Part shown: positions 12,763 through 25,326 of the stretch, in pieces
Numbering within the stretch: position 1 is the stretch's first letter
How the letters are laid out: the number at the start of each line of letters is the position of its first letter
Source of the DNA: Phoenix dactylifera
Taxonomy: Eukaryota; Streptophyta; Magnoliopsida; Arecales; Arecaceae
DNA length: 64,000 bases
Direction: 5' to 3'
Assembly (NCBI RefSeq): GCF_009389715.1
Contig: NC_052399.1
Coordinates: forward strand, 23,755,146 to 23,819,145
The notes under the pieces: generated by a model
The model's database searches: none
Told to the model about the DNA's origin: nothing
The model's input: only the letters and a program-made list of their open reading frames with translations
Made by a program: the position numbers and the translations under genes

Positions 12763-12903
12763 TATTGTATAGTATTTTACTCGGCCTACATAAAAAAATA
12801 ATTAGATCCATTCATTAGGCGACAGATTATAATTTTTATTCAGATCAATATGGATAAGCGGCATATATTAATTCTAAGTTGACACGGTTGCTTGTTTAAT
12901 ATG

Positions 12904-14345
12904 TTTTTTTTTAGTACATCAGCTGCTCACACTAATCTCGCGTGAGCATTGCTATCTGAGTCAAGAGAAAGAATACAACATAGAGGTGGATGAACAGATA
13001 CAAAACGGGTCTAGAAGACCTCTCGAAAAATGATGAGCAGCAAAAGAGGCGACCCAATCAGAAGTTTTATTTGCCTCCTGGTACACATGCACAACCTGGA
13101 AGGCACCACACTTTCTTAGCAGCCTCCGGATGTCATCTAGAAGCGTGTGATCTGTCTCCCTCGGCCCCTTTTGTAGAATCCGCTCAATCACATTCGCTGA
13201 GTCCCCCTCAAGGATAATGCTTCCAGCCTCTAACACTTACCTTGTATACGAGATTCCCTCCCACGCAGCTATGAGTTTTGCCCTAAAAATTGATGCCTCA
13301 AAGGTATGCTACCCTCTACATTAATCAGCCTGAAATTGTGGTCCTTGATCATAAATGCAACTCTAGTGCAACCTCCGCCATCTGACAGGCTACCATCAAA
13401 ATTCATCTTCAGGTGGCCTGGGGGTGGGGGCTCCCAAGATGTAAAGACATACCTCGATGCTATAGTAGCAAAGGGGAGACCCAAATGTTCCTAGCCATCT
13501 CAGATGAAACAAATATAGTAGCCTCAATGACTTTAACGGCCTGACGGATAGTTCTATCCACTACAGACCTTAGGGGAGCTCTCCTATTCTCGAAGACTCT
13601 ATCGTTCCTGTCCAACCAGATGTGATAAGTTAGATAGGCACCAACAACACTTCAACCAACAGAACTTGGAGACTATATGGCAGAACTCATATGCCGAAGC
13701 AAAACCTTTGTAGACTCAGTGGATCTCAGCAGGGAAAATGATACCCTTCTCCAGATCTGTGCGGCCCGTGGGCACTGTAACAGAGCATGGCTGATAGTCT
13801 CCACCGCCTCCAGGCAGTCCACACATAACGAAGAAATCCTAACCTCCTTCCTCGCCAACACACTCTAGGTCAATAGGCACCCCCAAGCCACCTTCCATAA
13901 AAACATGACAACCGAGGGGGTATCCACATCCTGCATATCCAACCACCGTCAAGTCGTCTAGAGCCCTTCCCATCCATCACCGCCTGCAGGTTAGTTGAGC
14001 GAACCTTGGCTCTCCCGGTGGCCGCTCAAACCAATCTGTCCGTCGTGACCTCATGAGGTTGCGGGATAGCAAAGATCCTCTCAGCTAGCTGTGCCCCAAA
14101 GGCCTCTATGATCAGCACCTCATCCCACCTACCCTCATCAGAGATGACGAGATCGCCAGCTGTGAACCCCATCAACCTCGCCGAATCAACCGCCATCGAT
14201 AGCCGGCTCAACGGATGCTCAGCCACCCATCTGTCCTCAAATATACCAATGGACAAACCATCGTCAATAGTCCACTTGATTTGCGCCAGCACAAACGGTT
14301 CGGTAACATGTTCGGTTTGGGGCATCTCACCAGGATGCGGCAACT
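12904..14345 (-). mobile_element. LINE (L1-type) 3' half, 5'-truncated and decayed
   Basis: On the minus strand, 5' to 3', there is a reverse-transcriptase C-terminal linker (14343-14026, TIDDGLSIGIFEDRWV, typical of plant LINEs). Next comes the zinc-binding reverse-transcriptase tail (13861-13673, CVDCLEAVETISHALLQCPRA with the Cys-x2-Cys...His...Cys pattern). Then comes an RNase H-like domain in two frames: 13484-13269 with LKMNFDGSL, and 13236-12961 with ILEGDSANVI and HVYQEANKTSDWVASFAAHH. Frameshifts separate the pieces. An A-rich tail lies at 12904-12914 (T-run on plus). The 5' part with endonuclease and main reverse transcriptase is missing, as expected of a truncated LINE insertion. 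Confidence 0.85.
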
Positions 14346-17300
14346 TGAGTTAACAAGTGGGCTCAGATAAAGCATTTGGGCTTGCAGCGAAACGACTACG
14401 AGACAAGATGCAGCATCTCACGAAGCTATCTTCCCCTGCTTTCCATGACTCTCCGATCATCCGTTCCAGGAGCAGTCCGAGACCACCTCGGCACTTTGAT
14501 TGACCACTTCGACGCTCCACTTGGCCATCCTAATGCTTGGATAGACCATGCCGGAGCTCTAAATCGATCCCTTGGGCACTCTGTTCCTCCATCCCGGCAC
14601 TTCGATCAACCGTTCCGGTGACTCCGATCGACTACATCGGCGTTCCTTTCCTTTGCCAAGCATCCCGATTGGCTATTAATGAAGAAATGAAGAAGGAAGA
14701 AGTCTACCAACGGGTGCAAGGATTAAGGCTGCTCAACCAATTGACAAAGCTCAACAACCGTTCGACAAAATGGTTGCGAAGATGTGCCTCCATGAAAACC
14801 TTCCATTCATTTGATTTAGAGCCATATAAGATGGACAGTACTGGTGCCTTATATATGTCTGATAAAATGTCGAAGACATGATAGGTAGCTTTTAGCTGTT
14901 TCGATTGTATACATCTCTTCCTTCTGTAAATTCAGCTGCTGCAATATCATTTACAGCACATTTTCCATCATAACCAACGAAACAGCCCCTAAAGCCAACA
15001 TTCCATGCAACAAATTATTTACACTGCATGGACCAAGGCTGGCAACCAAATTTCCATACAATCTGTCAGGGTCTCAGGGCCAACCCGACCGACATGCCAC
15101 TAGATGAGAAAAGAGAGATGCTGACACTCTAGGTTAGGTGCCGCTCTTCTTCCATGGTCCCTAGCCTATTCTGTTGGTTTCCTACTGTGTCCCCTGTTCT
15201 CTTTTGCCATAAAAAACGCTCTTTTATCACCTCAAAATTTAATAAGGGTTTCCAAGTCTAACCGTATTGGCTTATAGGTTAGGTATCGCTCATCGCTTTT
15301 GAGGCTGCCGTGCCGCTAGCCTCATTTGGCTCGCATTCTAGCTCCAAGTAGAAGCCGCTCTATTCCTCCATTGGAATGCTAAAATTCCCTGCTTGAAACG
15401 ACCTTTCGCAATCTTGTCGGGCTGAAATGAACCTGCGTCGGAGCCTAAGAATCAAATAGCTCCTGCCTCCTCGGCCTGATTGCAATATTATAAGGGTTGA
15501 GGGAGCCAATGCAAAGTTTGTCCGTTTTGGAGGATTCACTGCCTCCAAACTTATATCTTATCCATTTTTCACTCTTTAAGTGAAGCAATATGGAGGAGCA
15601 GGACAAAGGCAACTAGAATGCAGCATCACGCCCCTTGAATCACAAGCCAGCGGTCCTTGTGTTAGCTCCAATTGCCATCACATGTTCCTGGATTTCAGGC
15701 ACCCAACTGCTAATTTTTCTCTTGAAATTTAGCGGACATCAGTGGATCGATTGCAAAGAAACAAAGTTGTCGCATCGGCAGTTGGTGATGGGTTAGCACT
15801 TAGCAGTATGATGTTTCTTCCCTTGTCCAACCGAGATCTTACCCTCGATTGAGACTGCTACATTTTTATATGCACATTAAATCAAAAGCTAGTTGAACCT
15901 TCATAACGTTCTCATCCGAAAAAACTCATTGTAATCAACTTGCTCTTTTCACCTCTCCTGTCCTCGTCTCCACCTCCCTCCCCTTGTTTTGTTACGCTTC
16001 TTTTATTTACATTATACCTCTCTCTCATTTACTGAATGAAAGCAGTTAGGGCCACATCTAACTTTTCCCCCTTTTTTCTTTTAAAAAAAGAAGAAAAGGC
16101 TACTTATTTCTCTATCATTCTTTCCCCTCATCGGACAAAACTCGGCTAGTAAACTATGAAAACAACTAGAAAGTATCAAGCTGTAGGTCGAGCAAGCAGT
16201 TGCTCCACGCATAACCCACAGTAGAATGCTGTGCACTTTGCAATAAAAGCCCTGAGGTCCTTCAACTGCCCTCCCTAGGTTGTTAGGGTGGCATATGATT
16301 GCCACTTTTATATGTTTTGGAGAACAAAGAAAGGAGGAGGACAGCATCATCACAAGCCATCATGCTCCTCACATGGATGAATGAACTGTCTTCGTACAGT
16401 TTTGGCTCTCCTTACTTTCATCTCGAGCACAACCCCTTTAAGAAATTCCGATGGGCATCCTTAGTCCCAGTGCCTATTGAATACGGGGTTTCTCTCGGCT
16501 TTTCCCTGAATCTCAGCACCCTTTAAGCACCATGATTGCCCGGCCCCCAGCCATGCATGTCCATGTAATTTAAAAATCCTTCATGCCATGAATATGTCTG
16601 GCTTTGTTTGGTATGTAGGCCGAATGAGGGCATAGCCTTGGGCTTGTCCACCCAGGGAGCAGCCCGAGGGCACAAAACCTCTTTATGATATTCTTCCGGG
16701 GACATCCTTGCATGTGACTGGCTCCAAGGGGTAAAGAGAGACAGAGAGCGAGCGACCTCTTTTTTTCTCAAATTGGCATGGACGCGTCTCCCCACACACA
16801 TGGCCTCTACGTGGCATGTGTGTCCCAATATGCGCTCACGTTCTCAACCCATAATGCTACCCCCTCGTAGGTTGACACGTGGGCCCATGCCAATGGTATA
16901 TTCGAAGGTTTTATGTACACATGCAAGAGAGAGAAAGAGAGAGAGGCGGAGAATTTATAGCTAGAAAGCTTGCAAGTACCGGCACTAACTCTTAGGGCGG
17001 AAGTACCGAGTATCGCAATTTTTCCCAAGCGAGTTGCACCGGGGCCAAGTTAAAAATAGTGCATCTTAATTTGAGATGTGCGTCGGGGCTCAGGGAGAAG
17101 TACAAACAAAACTGGCCATTGTCGATGTAAAATTTTTGAATGTCGAGTCCTCGGAACTTGGTGGCCGGACCCACCGGATCCCACTTTTGCGGATTCGAGT
17201 CCTCTCGGTAGCGATGTTTGGCGGTTTGTCCGGTACAAACCGAGGTCAAGGTAACCTCACCGGGTCTCGGTGAGACTCATGGAGAAATTGGCCAGGGAGG

Positions 17301-18459
17301 TAATTCATGAATCACATCAAAGGATTTTGATACAACCTTGCGTTACTTTCCATATGATATGCTGCATACTTTTGGGAGGAGTGGAGTTTTCCAAGGGGCC
17401 ATGTATGCTGATTAGTGGTGCAAAAAGGTGGGTTCGCACGTGCACTGCATGCTTTTGGTGGTATTAGATTATAACACATCGCTGGGAAAGTTGTGGTCCT
17501 TAGATGGTCCAAAATGGGCCGTCCGTGATGCTCTTAAAACATCTTGCTTTTAGGTCACGGGGTGCAAGGAAAAAGTGCTAGCTGAAATACGCTCTCTGGC
17601 TATCAAGTGTGGGGGAGAGATCGATAGGACCGGCTCGTCAATTACAGCAGTTCAGATCTTTCTACAGGGAACAAGAGTTGTGAAGAATTGAGAGAAGATG
17701 TAGGCGTACAAACAAAGAAAACGTCAACCACATGCTTGCACCATTCTGTATATGTTCACCAAATGAGGTCATATGGAAAACTTGACTGTTTTGTCTCAGA
17801 CCTTTGTTAACCTAGTAAATTAATAGTTGTTGATCCTTGTTCTTGGCACTGGATTTTTGTTAAGGTGTAAACCTCTCCTACAATACGGGATAGAATTTGT
17901 TTATATTGGCAGAAGTAGAATGTCATCAAGTGAGACAGGAGATAGCTAGGTCTATGTATACAGATTCCAAGCTCCGCTCTCTCTCTCTCACACACACACA
18001 CACTAACTTCTAAAAAAGAAAAGGTCATTGGCTTATCTGTAAGTGCTTGATGAGACCTAAAGCTTTGGTTCATCCTTTGGCTGTAGTGCTGGATGATTGT
18101 GTTTGTCCTGAGTGTCGTCAACATTATGATGGTCCCAAATTCGATTCGGTAGGCTTGTAGCATGTGGCCCTGCTACTAGTGTACATGAGGGTGCTCTTAT
18201 CAGTGGGAAACAAACGAACTGACCATGACCCGAGCCTTGCTGTGTGAAAACCATGTGAATAGTTTGTACCTTGGCTTGTTTGCTTGTGAGGTAATGTGGT
18301 TGGGCTCCTTCGCGCCTATACAACTGCAACTGCACTGCAATTTTGAGTCGTTTTGGAAATTGAGCACACGCTGAATTCGTAATGCTTTCTTTTGTTTAAA
18401 GATTCTTTTAGGAAACAATTCCAGTGATAATTCTTTTAAGATCCCTTTATTTTATCTCG

Positions 18460-18524
<65 letters not shown>

Positions 18525-19054
18525 TTCATCAACCGAGAATTGGAGCAGTTCATCAGTGACACGGGCCGTCGTAGGCTGAGTCATGCCGTCTTGGGCCATA
18601 TGCCCAGGCCTTCTATGCAGGCCCATTGAACTAGCGGTTTGTTTGGTCGTCATTACAACGGCTATTGCTTGTTCCGAGCAGCACTGGCAGCCTCGCGTCT
18701 CTAGGTAATATAACCAATTAATTTTATCATATATTGCTAGAGAAGTCTGCCTCTCCAGCATTGGGATTTTAATGTATCCATATGGCTGTGCTATTATTTA
18801 GTTGACTAGAGAGATACAAAATATAACTTTCCATTTGATTTTTTTTTTATATTGTTTATAACTTAAAACGACATTCAATCATAAAACGACAGTGTCTTGG
18901 ATATGCTGCATTTTCGAAATACTATAGCTAATTAATTATTATATTTATATTAGAATTAACGTAAGCACCAAATGCTTTTCCAGTTATTTGGCATTACTCG
19001 CATAGATGTTCGATCATTATTTTTCAATGCTATCTTTGGATTTATATTAAGAAG
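14346..19054. other. Intergenic DNA, no gene recognised
   Basis: A mix of moderately GC-rich pieces (14.35-15.6 kb, 16.6-17.3 kb) and AT-rich sequence. The piece at 14.4-14.9 kb may be transposon debris. Around 16.8 kb there are promoter-like ACGT words (ACGTGGCATG, ACACGTGGGCC) without an adjoining gene. Reading frames are short and unmatched. Confidence 0.45.
18461..18521. repeat. (TA)n(GA)n compound microsatellite
   Basis: About 15 TA units followed directly by about 15 GA units. Confidence 0.95.
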
Positions 19055-19208
19055 GATGTATCTTAGCGTAATGGTAAGATTGCTCCATTATGATCTAGGT
19101 ATCATGTACCAAAAATATTGAGATGGTTTATCTCCATATAAAGCATACAACTAACCCTAAATCTCATAATAGTGGGAGCCACGTGCACGAAAATATCTTT
19201 TTTCCCCT
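19055..19208 (+). mobile_element. Au-like SINE
   Basis: A tRNA-derived head with an A-box-like string (TTAGCGTAATGGTAAGATTG) and a degenerate B-box (GGTATCATGTACC) is followed by a body. The body ends GTGGGAGCCACGTGCACG...CTTTTTT, which matches the remembered 3' signature of plant Au SINEs (GTGGGAGCCTCGTGCAC, then a T-run). About 150 bases, non-coding, moved by LINE machinery. Clear target duplications were not identified. Confidence 0.7.
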
Positions 19209-19220
19209 AAATATATACAT

Positions 19221-19600
19221 TAAAAAATTAAAATAAAAGACTGTTGGATTCCAAGGATAATGAAAGTGCAAAATAAAATAAATATTGTTAAATAATGAGT
19301 ATAATAATAGAAATATCGCCAAATGATGGTTTAGCATGAGGTTAATGTAATCACGCCCTTGGCTCTAGTCTAGTTCAGCTACTCCCAGACCCCCATATCG
19401 GCAGAAGCCTCGAGCACTTCTTTTTTTCTGAATTCATAATAAAATTATTAAAATAAAAATACTGTTGGATTGCGATGATAATAACGTGCTAAATAATGAG
19501 TAAAAGAATAGAAATAATGCTAAACGGTAGTTTAAAGTTATTTTAATGCAATCACGCCCTAGGCTCAAGTCCAGTACAACTACTCCCATATTTTTCAACG
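19221..19600 (+). repeat. Tandem duplication, two copies with a period of about 213 bases
   Basis: Copy 1 (19221-19400) and copy 2 (19434-19600) share, in order, ACTGTTGGATT, AAATAATGAGTA, AATAGAAAT, AATGCAATCACGCCCT-like and CAGTACAACTACTCCCA-like blocks with scattered differences. It lies directly after the Au-like SINE. No coding function seen. Confidence 0.75.
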
Positions 19601-21147
19601 ATTTTTGCCCAGTACCGGACGGGGACGTAATAAATGGGCCTAACAGGCTTCTAGTGGGCAGCACGTACTTTCCTTCCCATTTAAGCCCAAATTCCCCATC
19701 TGCAGTGTCGTATCAGGATTGGCCCACGTTTGCTCCAAACCAACCCTGGCCAGCCTAATAATATATTCCAGTTTTGAGTCAAGTTAATGTTATCAAAATC
19801 GATCAGCCGTTCCATTTCCAAGGACCCTGACCGGGCCTCTTGTTTGAATGCTACGTAGCAACTTCTTTAGCAACTCCCAGGCCAGCTGCCTCCGTGGTGC
19901 ACTGGGGCCCGATCGAGGAAAAGCTAGAGCCCGGATCCCTGATACACATAGGCCGGGATTAATGGGCTTTGGGCGTGCAGGTCCAACACGAAGTAAGAAC
20001 CCAGAAGGTGGGCTCTAACTAGCAGGCCGAGCCTTCTGGGAATTAAAACGCCTGTAGAACTACCTTTACTTAATGGACTTTGGGTGGCGATTAGCATGAA
20101 TCTGACACAGCTAGAAGTTTTGGGTTCAACAAAATCAGGTTTGGGTCATAGATAGGAAAAGGTCAATCACATGAATCTAATTAACTCATAAATACTCATT
20201 GCCCCCCCTACTTGAAATAGTCAGATCCTACTTTATAATCGATTTCATAGTTGAAAGAAAAAGGTAAGAAGGATTATAGACTAAAAGAGTTTGAAAAAGG
20301 TCAATAACGCTGGTAAGTGATCTAAAAACTACAAATGATATTCAAGTTAACATTCCAACTAGCTCATCCAAAATGCTGAAGAGAAAAATTGGTTTCTTCA
20401 TTCTAGTCCTATATTTTAGTGGTGTTTCGTATAGTGTGAAGGATTATTTGAACGATTAATTCACTCTGAAAATGGGGGAGGATTTAGGCCGTCAACTAAT
20501 TCATTGAATCAATAAACTTCAAATCGTGTAAAAAAGATTCAAACGTACATTTTACCAGCTAAACTAGTTGACATCCGCTAACTTAGCCCAAGAAGTAGCT
20601 TGAACATGAATACATAATACACCGATTTTTAAGTTTTCAAATTTAATCTACCACAGGTCATGTAAACCCTGTTGTGACACGAATGATTTTTATTAGCTCA
20701 AGTAGAATGAGAAGATTCCAAGAGAAACAAATCCTCATTTAGCTTTCATGGGAAGTCTTTTTTTAAAAAAAATATCAATGAACTGAGTTCATGATTTTTT
20801 CGACAAAAAAGAAAATATCAATCCACTGAGCTACCATCTTTACAACATAAAATGCAGATTAACTGACATCAAAGACAAGATACAGATTTAGATTGGATCA
20901 GGGTTTGAGCAAAATCTGATCTAATCTGAACCTGCAAAATGCAACCCCTGGTGGGATCTGGATCTTTTTTATTTTATTTTTATTTTTTTAAGTAAGATGG
21001 TAAATGCAACTGAAGCTAGATCCCAAAATTAACGTAATGACTATTATTTGTTAAGAGTACCAATAAAACCTGCCTTCCAAATCTCACATTTTTCTTTTTC
21101 TTTCTCGGATCCTCTGAGACCAATCATTTCTTCCAGCTCCCTATGTA
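19601..21147. other. Intergenic DNA, no gene seen
   Basis: AT-rich, with a GC-richer patch at 19.8-20.05 kb. No domain or element ends recognised. Confidence 0.5.
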
Positions 21148-21152
21148 GAAAC

Positions 21153-21816
21153 TGATGCGGGATTTGCACCCCGTCACCAGCACAGCCCACACACCAGCCG
21201 AGCAGGTAAAGCGACCGCGTCTTCACCGAGGTATTGTCCGCTTTGGGGATCGGGGATCGTGACCGCTCCCGGGGGTCCGCGCTCTGACGGCGTCCCGGGT
21301 GGAACCACCCATTCCACCCCTCACGGGTTTGCCCTTCAAAAGGCGCCTCGGTGAGAAGAGGTTATTGAGCCCCCCATTTAAGGCACAGACCTTTCCGCTG
21401 ATTAGCCGATGTGGGACTAAATTCGGGGAACCCCCCGTAACACAGCCCCCCCAGCGGGAAGGTCCTGTGCCTGGGTCGGCTCCTTGCTGGATAGGCGGAG
21501 GGCCAGGCCCTTCCTCTAGCGCCATCTGATGCGGGATTTGCACCCCGTCACCAGCACAGCCCACACACCAACCGAGCAGGGAAAGCGACCGCGTCCTCAC
21601 CGAGGTATTGTCCGCTTTGGGGATCGGGGATCGTGACCGCTCCCGGGGGTCCGCGCTCTGACGGCGCCCCGGGTGGAACCACCCATTCCACCCCTCACGG
21701 GTTTGCCCTTCAAAAGGCGCCTCGGTGAGAAGAGGTTATTGAGCCCCCCATTTAAGGCGCAGACCTTTCCGCTGATTAGCCGATGTGGGACTAAATTCGG
21801 GGAACCGCCCGTAACA
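21153..21816 (-). mobile_element. Young TRIM retroelement with perfect target duplications
   Basis: Two 290-base LTRs (21153-21442 and 21527-21816) flank 84 internal bases and are bounded by a perfect GAAAC duplication (21148-21152, 21817-21821). On the minus strand the LTRs start TGTTACGGG and end CCCGCATCA. The primer site ATGGCGCTAGAGGAAGGG lies beside the LTR at 21527 and a GCTGGGGGG purine tract beside the other. There is no coding capacity and it looks whole. By eye the LTRs differ at about 6 of 290 positions (about 2%), implying insertion within roughly the last one to few million years, depending on the rate used. It shares its core (GTCCCACATCG, TTAAAT, GCGGACAATACCTCGG) with the 3-kb and 25-kb elements but is a distinct subfamily. 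Confidence 0.93.
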
Positions 21817-21821
21817 GAAAC

Positions 21822-22672
21822 TATCCTCTTTCATTCCCAACCCTCAAGCCCTCTTCTCTCCTCCTTTTTTTATCATATGAATCTTTGTTCTTGATTAGAT
21901 CTATAATCCAAATCCACTAGATCCATGTACTAGATAAAAGTGAAAGATAACAAGTTTTTAGTGAGTCAATCTCAATGTGAGAATTGAGCATGTATGTCAT
22001 TGTATTTATAATAAGATTGCGCACATCTCAATATTACAAAGAAAATTATATTCAAAACTTAAACAAGAAATAATAGAAAAAAAATTGCAATACAAGAGGA
22101 AAGAATCTCTTAAGTTGTTATAACAGTCACGTAATGATAGAAGATTTGAATATTTTTTTACCAAGTTGATGAAGATTTGGAGAATCAATTCCAAATTTAT
22201 GAAGATCTCGAGAATTATTTTGATTCTTTATAATCTTAGAGACTTTGGCAGACTTTTTACATGAAGATTTGGAGAATTAGTTTGATCCCATGTTGTTATC
22301 CGTATTACTCTATAGTCATAATTCACAGAACTGGGAAGCGAAGAAACCAAGAGACGGCCACAAGGCCAGATGGAGTAAAATCTCAGAAGCTCTCCTAGAT
22401 CTAGCCTTCTCCATCTACCAATCACATCCATTTTCCTGACAAATCCCAAATTCTCTCTTCTCATCTTCCACTCTCAAACTTGGTTCTTTTCTCTTAACAA
22501 AGGCTTCTCCGGCCTTTGCCTCGCCTTCGATCTAAACCAAAACCACTTGATTGATCTCTCCACCCGGCTCCTCCCTCCTCTATTCCATGCTATCATCGTC
22601 GACGATGGCCCCTCTTTACTCTGCAAGAGCTCGTCTGTCTTCCATCTCTACATTTCTAGCCCAATATCCACA
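21822..22672. other. AT-rich intergenic DNA
   Basis: Two loosely similar GAAGATTTGGAGAAT strings near 22.17 and 22.26 kb. No gene recognised. Confidence 0.5.
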
Positions 22673-22870
22673 AGGCTGGCCCAACTCTTAGGCGACTAAG
22701 GTGGTCGCCTAAAATCCCAGTTCAAAGAAGACCCACTGTAGAAAAGGCCTCAAAGATAAAATGGAAAGAAAAAAGGTCCCCCCGTGAGTTTGCCTTAGGC
22801 CGGCTCACTGCAGGGAAGACCTCAAAGACAAAACGGTTTTAGGCCCCCAAATACATTGGGCCGCTCCTGA
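22673..22870 (+). repeat. Dispersed repeat, copy 2 (AGGCGACTGAGGTGGTCGCC family)
   Basis: Same block order as the copy at 11272-11512: GGCTGGCCCAACTCTTAGGCGAC, GGTCGCCTAAA, GGCCTCAAAGA, GGCCCCCAAATAC-like, GGGCCGCTCCTG. It is shorter in the middle and directly precedes LINE-like sequence. Confidence 0.7.
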
Positions 22871-23079
22871 ATGTTCGGTACCGACAACAAAATTTCGATG
22901 CCATCAGGCGTTTTTGGCTACTCCTCTGTCGTCTCCGACTCACTTTCGGATTGAGAGAGGATGGATCTTTTAGGTTTGTTTTGGTTGGACCCAAGCAAAT
23001 TTTTGCTATCTCGGATCAATGCATTCTTTCAACTGAAGTGTTCGTTTCGGCGATCAGATCATAGGTTAGGACTGGAATC

Positions 23080-23657
23080 TTTCCAGTGAGCAGTCTAGTG
23101 TTGCCTTGGAGAACAATTAACAATGGAGTATCAAGTGTTTTAAGCCGTCCACCACCACCTGTCGCAAAGTTTGATGTTAAGCCAATGTTTTGGTTCTTGT
23201 TGGTGGCTCCGATACCGTCTAGTTTGACTTGGATCAGGCTAATAAATTGGAACGGGAAGTTATTTTTGATCAGCGGAATGCGATGAAATTATCGAAGAGA
23301 TTGGCTTAGTGTAGAGAGTGCGAAGTGATTGGTTGCCTGAGAAAGGAATTGATAAAAAAAGTGTAAAATATCTCGACCATCCAATAGGTGAAAGTATGTA
23401 GCATTCCCTCCTTCGAGACATTTGGACGATGGTTGGAGATGGTGTAGCCTTTCAAGCTCAGCATGTATATCGGAAGGCCAACGAGGGCGGCGTATTAGGT
23501 GGCTGCATATGTGGCAAACCACTCAGAAGGCACCCTGTGGGTCGGAAAGAGAGACTTACCTAGGATATTTCGGGACCTATTGCTTGTTGATTCCATTAGG
23601 TGTATCTTTACTCGTAATGTATGAAATTTCCGTTCTAACAAAAAAAAAAAAAAAAAT
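23080..23657 (+). mobile_element. LINE 3' end with poly-A tail
   Basis: The RNase H C-terminus is readable across a frame change: HVYRKANEGG, then WLHMWQ-type sequence. In the adjoining frame it reads VAAYVANHSEGTLWVGKRDL and on to a stop. A 17-A run at 23641-23657 closes it. The EAN.xADWVA.YVA.H motif matches the other two LINE fragments of this window. It is 5'-truncated and frameshifted, so inactive. The left limit is approximate. Confidence 0.75.
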
Positions 23658-25278
23658 ACACGTAGAAAGGAATTAAAAACATCTCTTAAGTTTGAAATAT
23701 TTACATCATCAACTATTGTTTTCAATTCAAAAATACTCTTGAAGTTAGAATTATTTACGGAACCAGCCATGCACATCACCAGCCATAACCGATTCCCGGT
23801 TGGTAAATCAACACCATCCATGTTGAATCAAACAGCTAGCAAAAAGCTAGTGGTAAAAGCCCTTTGGATTGCTATGGCAAAAAAGGGATTCGTTGATGTC
23901 TTCTGGTTTAATAGCATAGTCGGGCTGCTTTTCTCTTTTCCATGCAATAATTGTATTTGTTATATTTTCTTTGAAATTCGAACAGAGTTGGAGGAGCATG
24001 CAATTTGTACAAACACAGGTGGTTTACACTATGGGACTTTAGAGTCCCGGTTGCATCCTTCCTGCAAAAGAAGGGTACATGTTCCTTTATGTCCATCAAC
24101 CGTTGGATTATCCATATTTTTTTATATTTAATTTTCTCCCACATCCGATTCATCGCACTGAACTCCATCAATCCCTCACTCCATAGATCTTAAAGTGGAA
24201 CAGGGATGATCCAACAATCAACAGGTGCGAAGGGACATGTATCTTTTTTGGCATGAAGGATACAATTGGGACCTAGAACCTCTTCTTGATGTAATAAGAT
24301 TTCGTTTTGAAAAGTTGTGGTTTGGCAAACGAGGGTTAGTTAGTTGTCGCCATGATCCGATGTAGCACTCCTAAAATCTTGGAAGCTTTGAATCCATTTT
24401 GGGTTTCATTGTCAGCCTAGTATTCAAACACATCACATCTTAAGTGAAGGAGCCATTCTATATTATAAAAAATCTAAATTGTATTTCACACAAGTTATTT
24501 GATGCATGATAATCATTAGACTCAATATAGACCACTTCGACCACTATAGAGAGGGCCGGATAGGATCAAAGAATGAGATTTGCCATATAGAAGCTAAATT
24601 ATACACCAAACTTCTAAAGACGCTAACTATCTATATGACATTATATTTTTTTTTCTTTTTGAAATCAAATAACTTTTCGAGCCCTATAATATGTCTCTCT
24701 TTTTTTCTTTAGGAGTGAAGTGTGCAAAATGATTAAGGCCAAATTTTATTTTTTTGACCTTGAAATGGGTTGATCAACGCAACATATTTTTTTTCGAATT
24801 TTTTTTAGAAAATATATCTCTCAATCTGAAAAGAATTAGATGGAGTAGTTGATCTCACTTTTAACGTAAAAGCCGAAATTTACTTTCTATAAAATTTTAG
24901 CTTTTTATAATAATTTTTACACTGCATGTTATTTCAGTAAAGCTCTACTCTTTTTGTTCAGCTAAAATAGGAATTTAGTCGGGATTGAGAATATTTTAAA
25001 AAAAAATTCAAGTTCAATGATTGAGAAACTTACCCTCTTCTCTTGGATCGCTCCTATAAGACTTGCAGTAGGTTCTTTGTTACATTTATTATAGATCTTG
25101 ACTTCTAAGAGATTTTTTTTTTTTTTGGAAGTAAGGAATGTACGAAAGTCATTTTCTTATGCGAATTCAAGGAAAGATGACAACTATAAGAGCCAAACAC
25201 AAGGATCTGGAAGTCCAGATGAGAAGACATAATAAAACCGCAAATGATTTCGCCTGATACAAACAGTACCCTCGAAAA
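23658..25278. other. AT-rich intergenic DNA, no gene seen
   Basis: Short reading frames only, with no known similarity. Poly-T runs near 24645 and 25110. Confidence 0.5.
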
Positions 25279-25283
25279 CCAAA

Positions 25284-25285
25284 TG

Positions 25286-25326
<41 letters not shown>

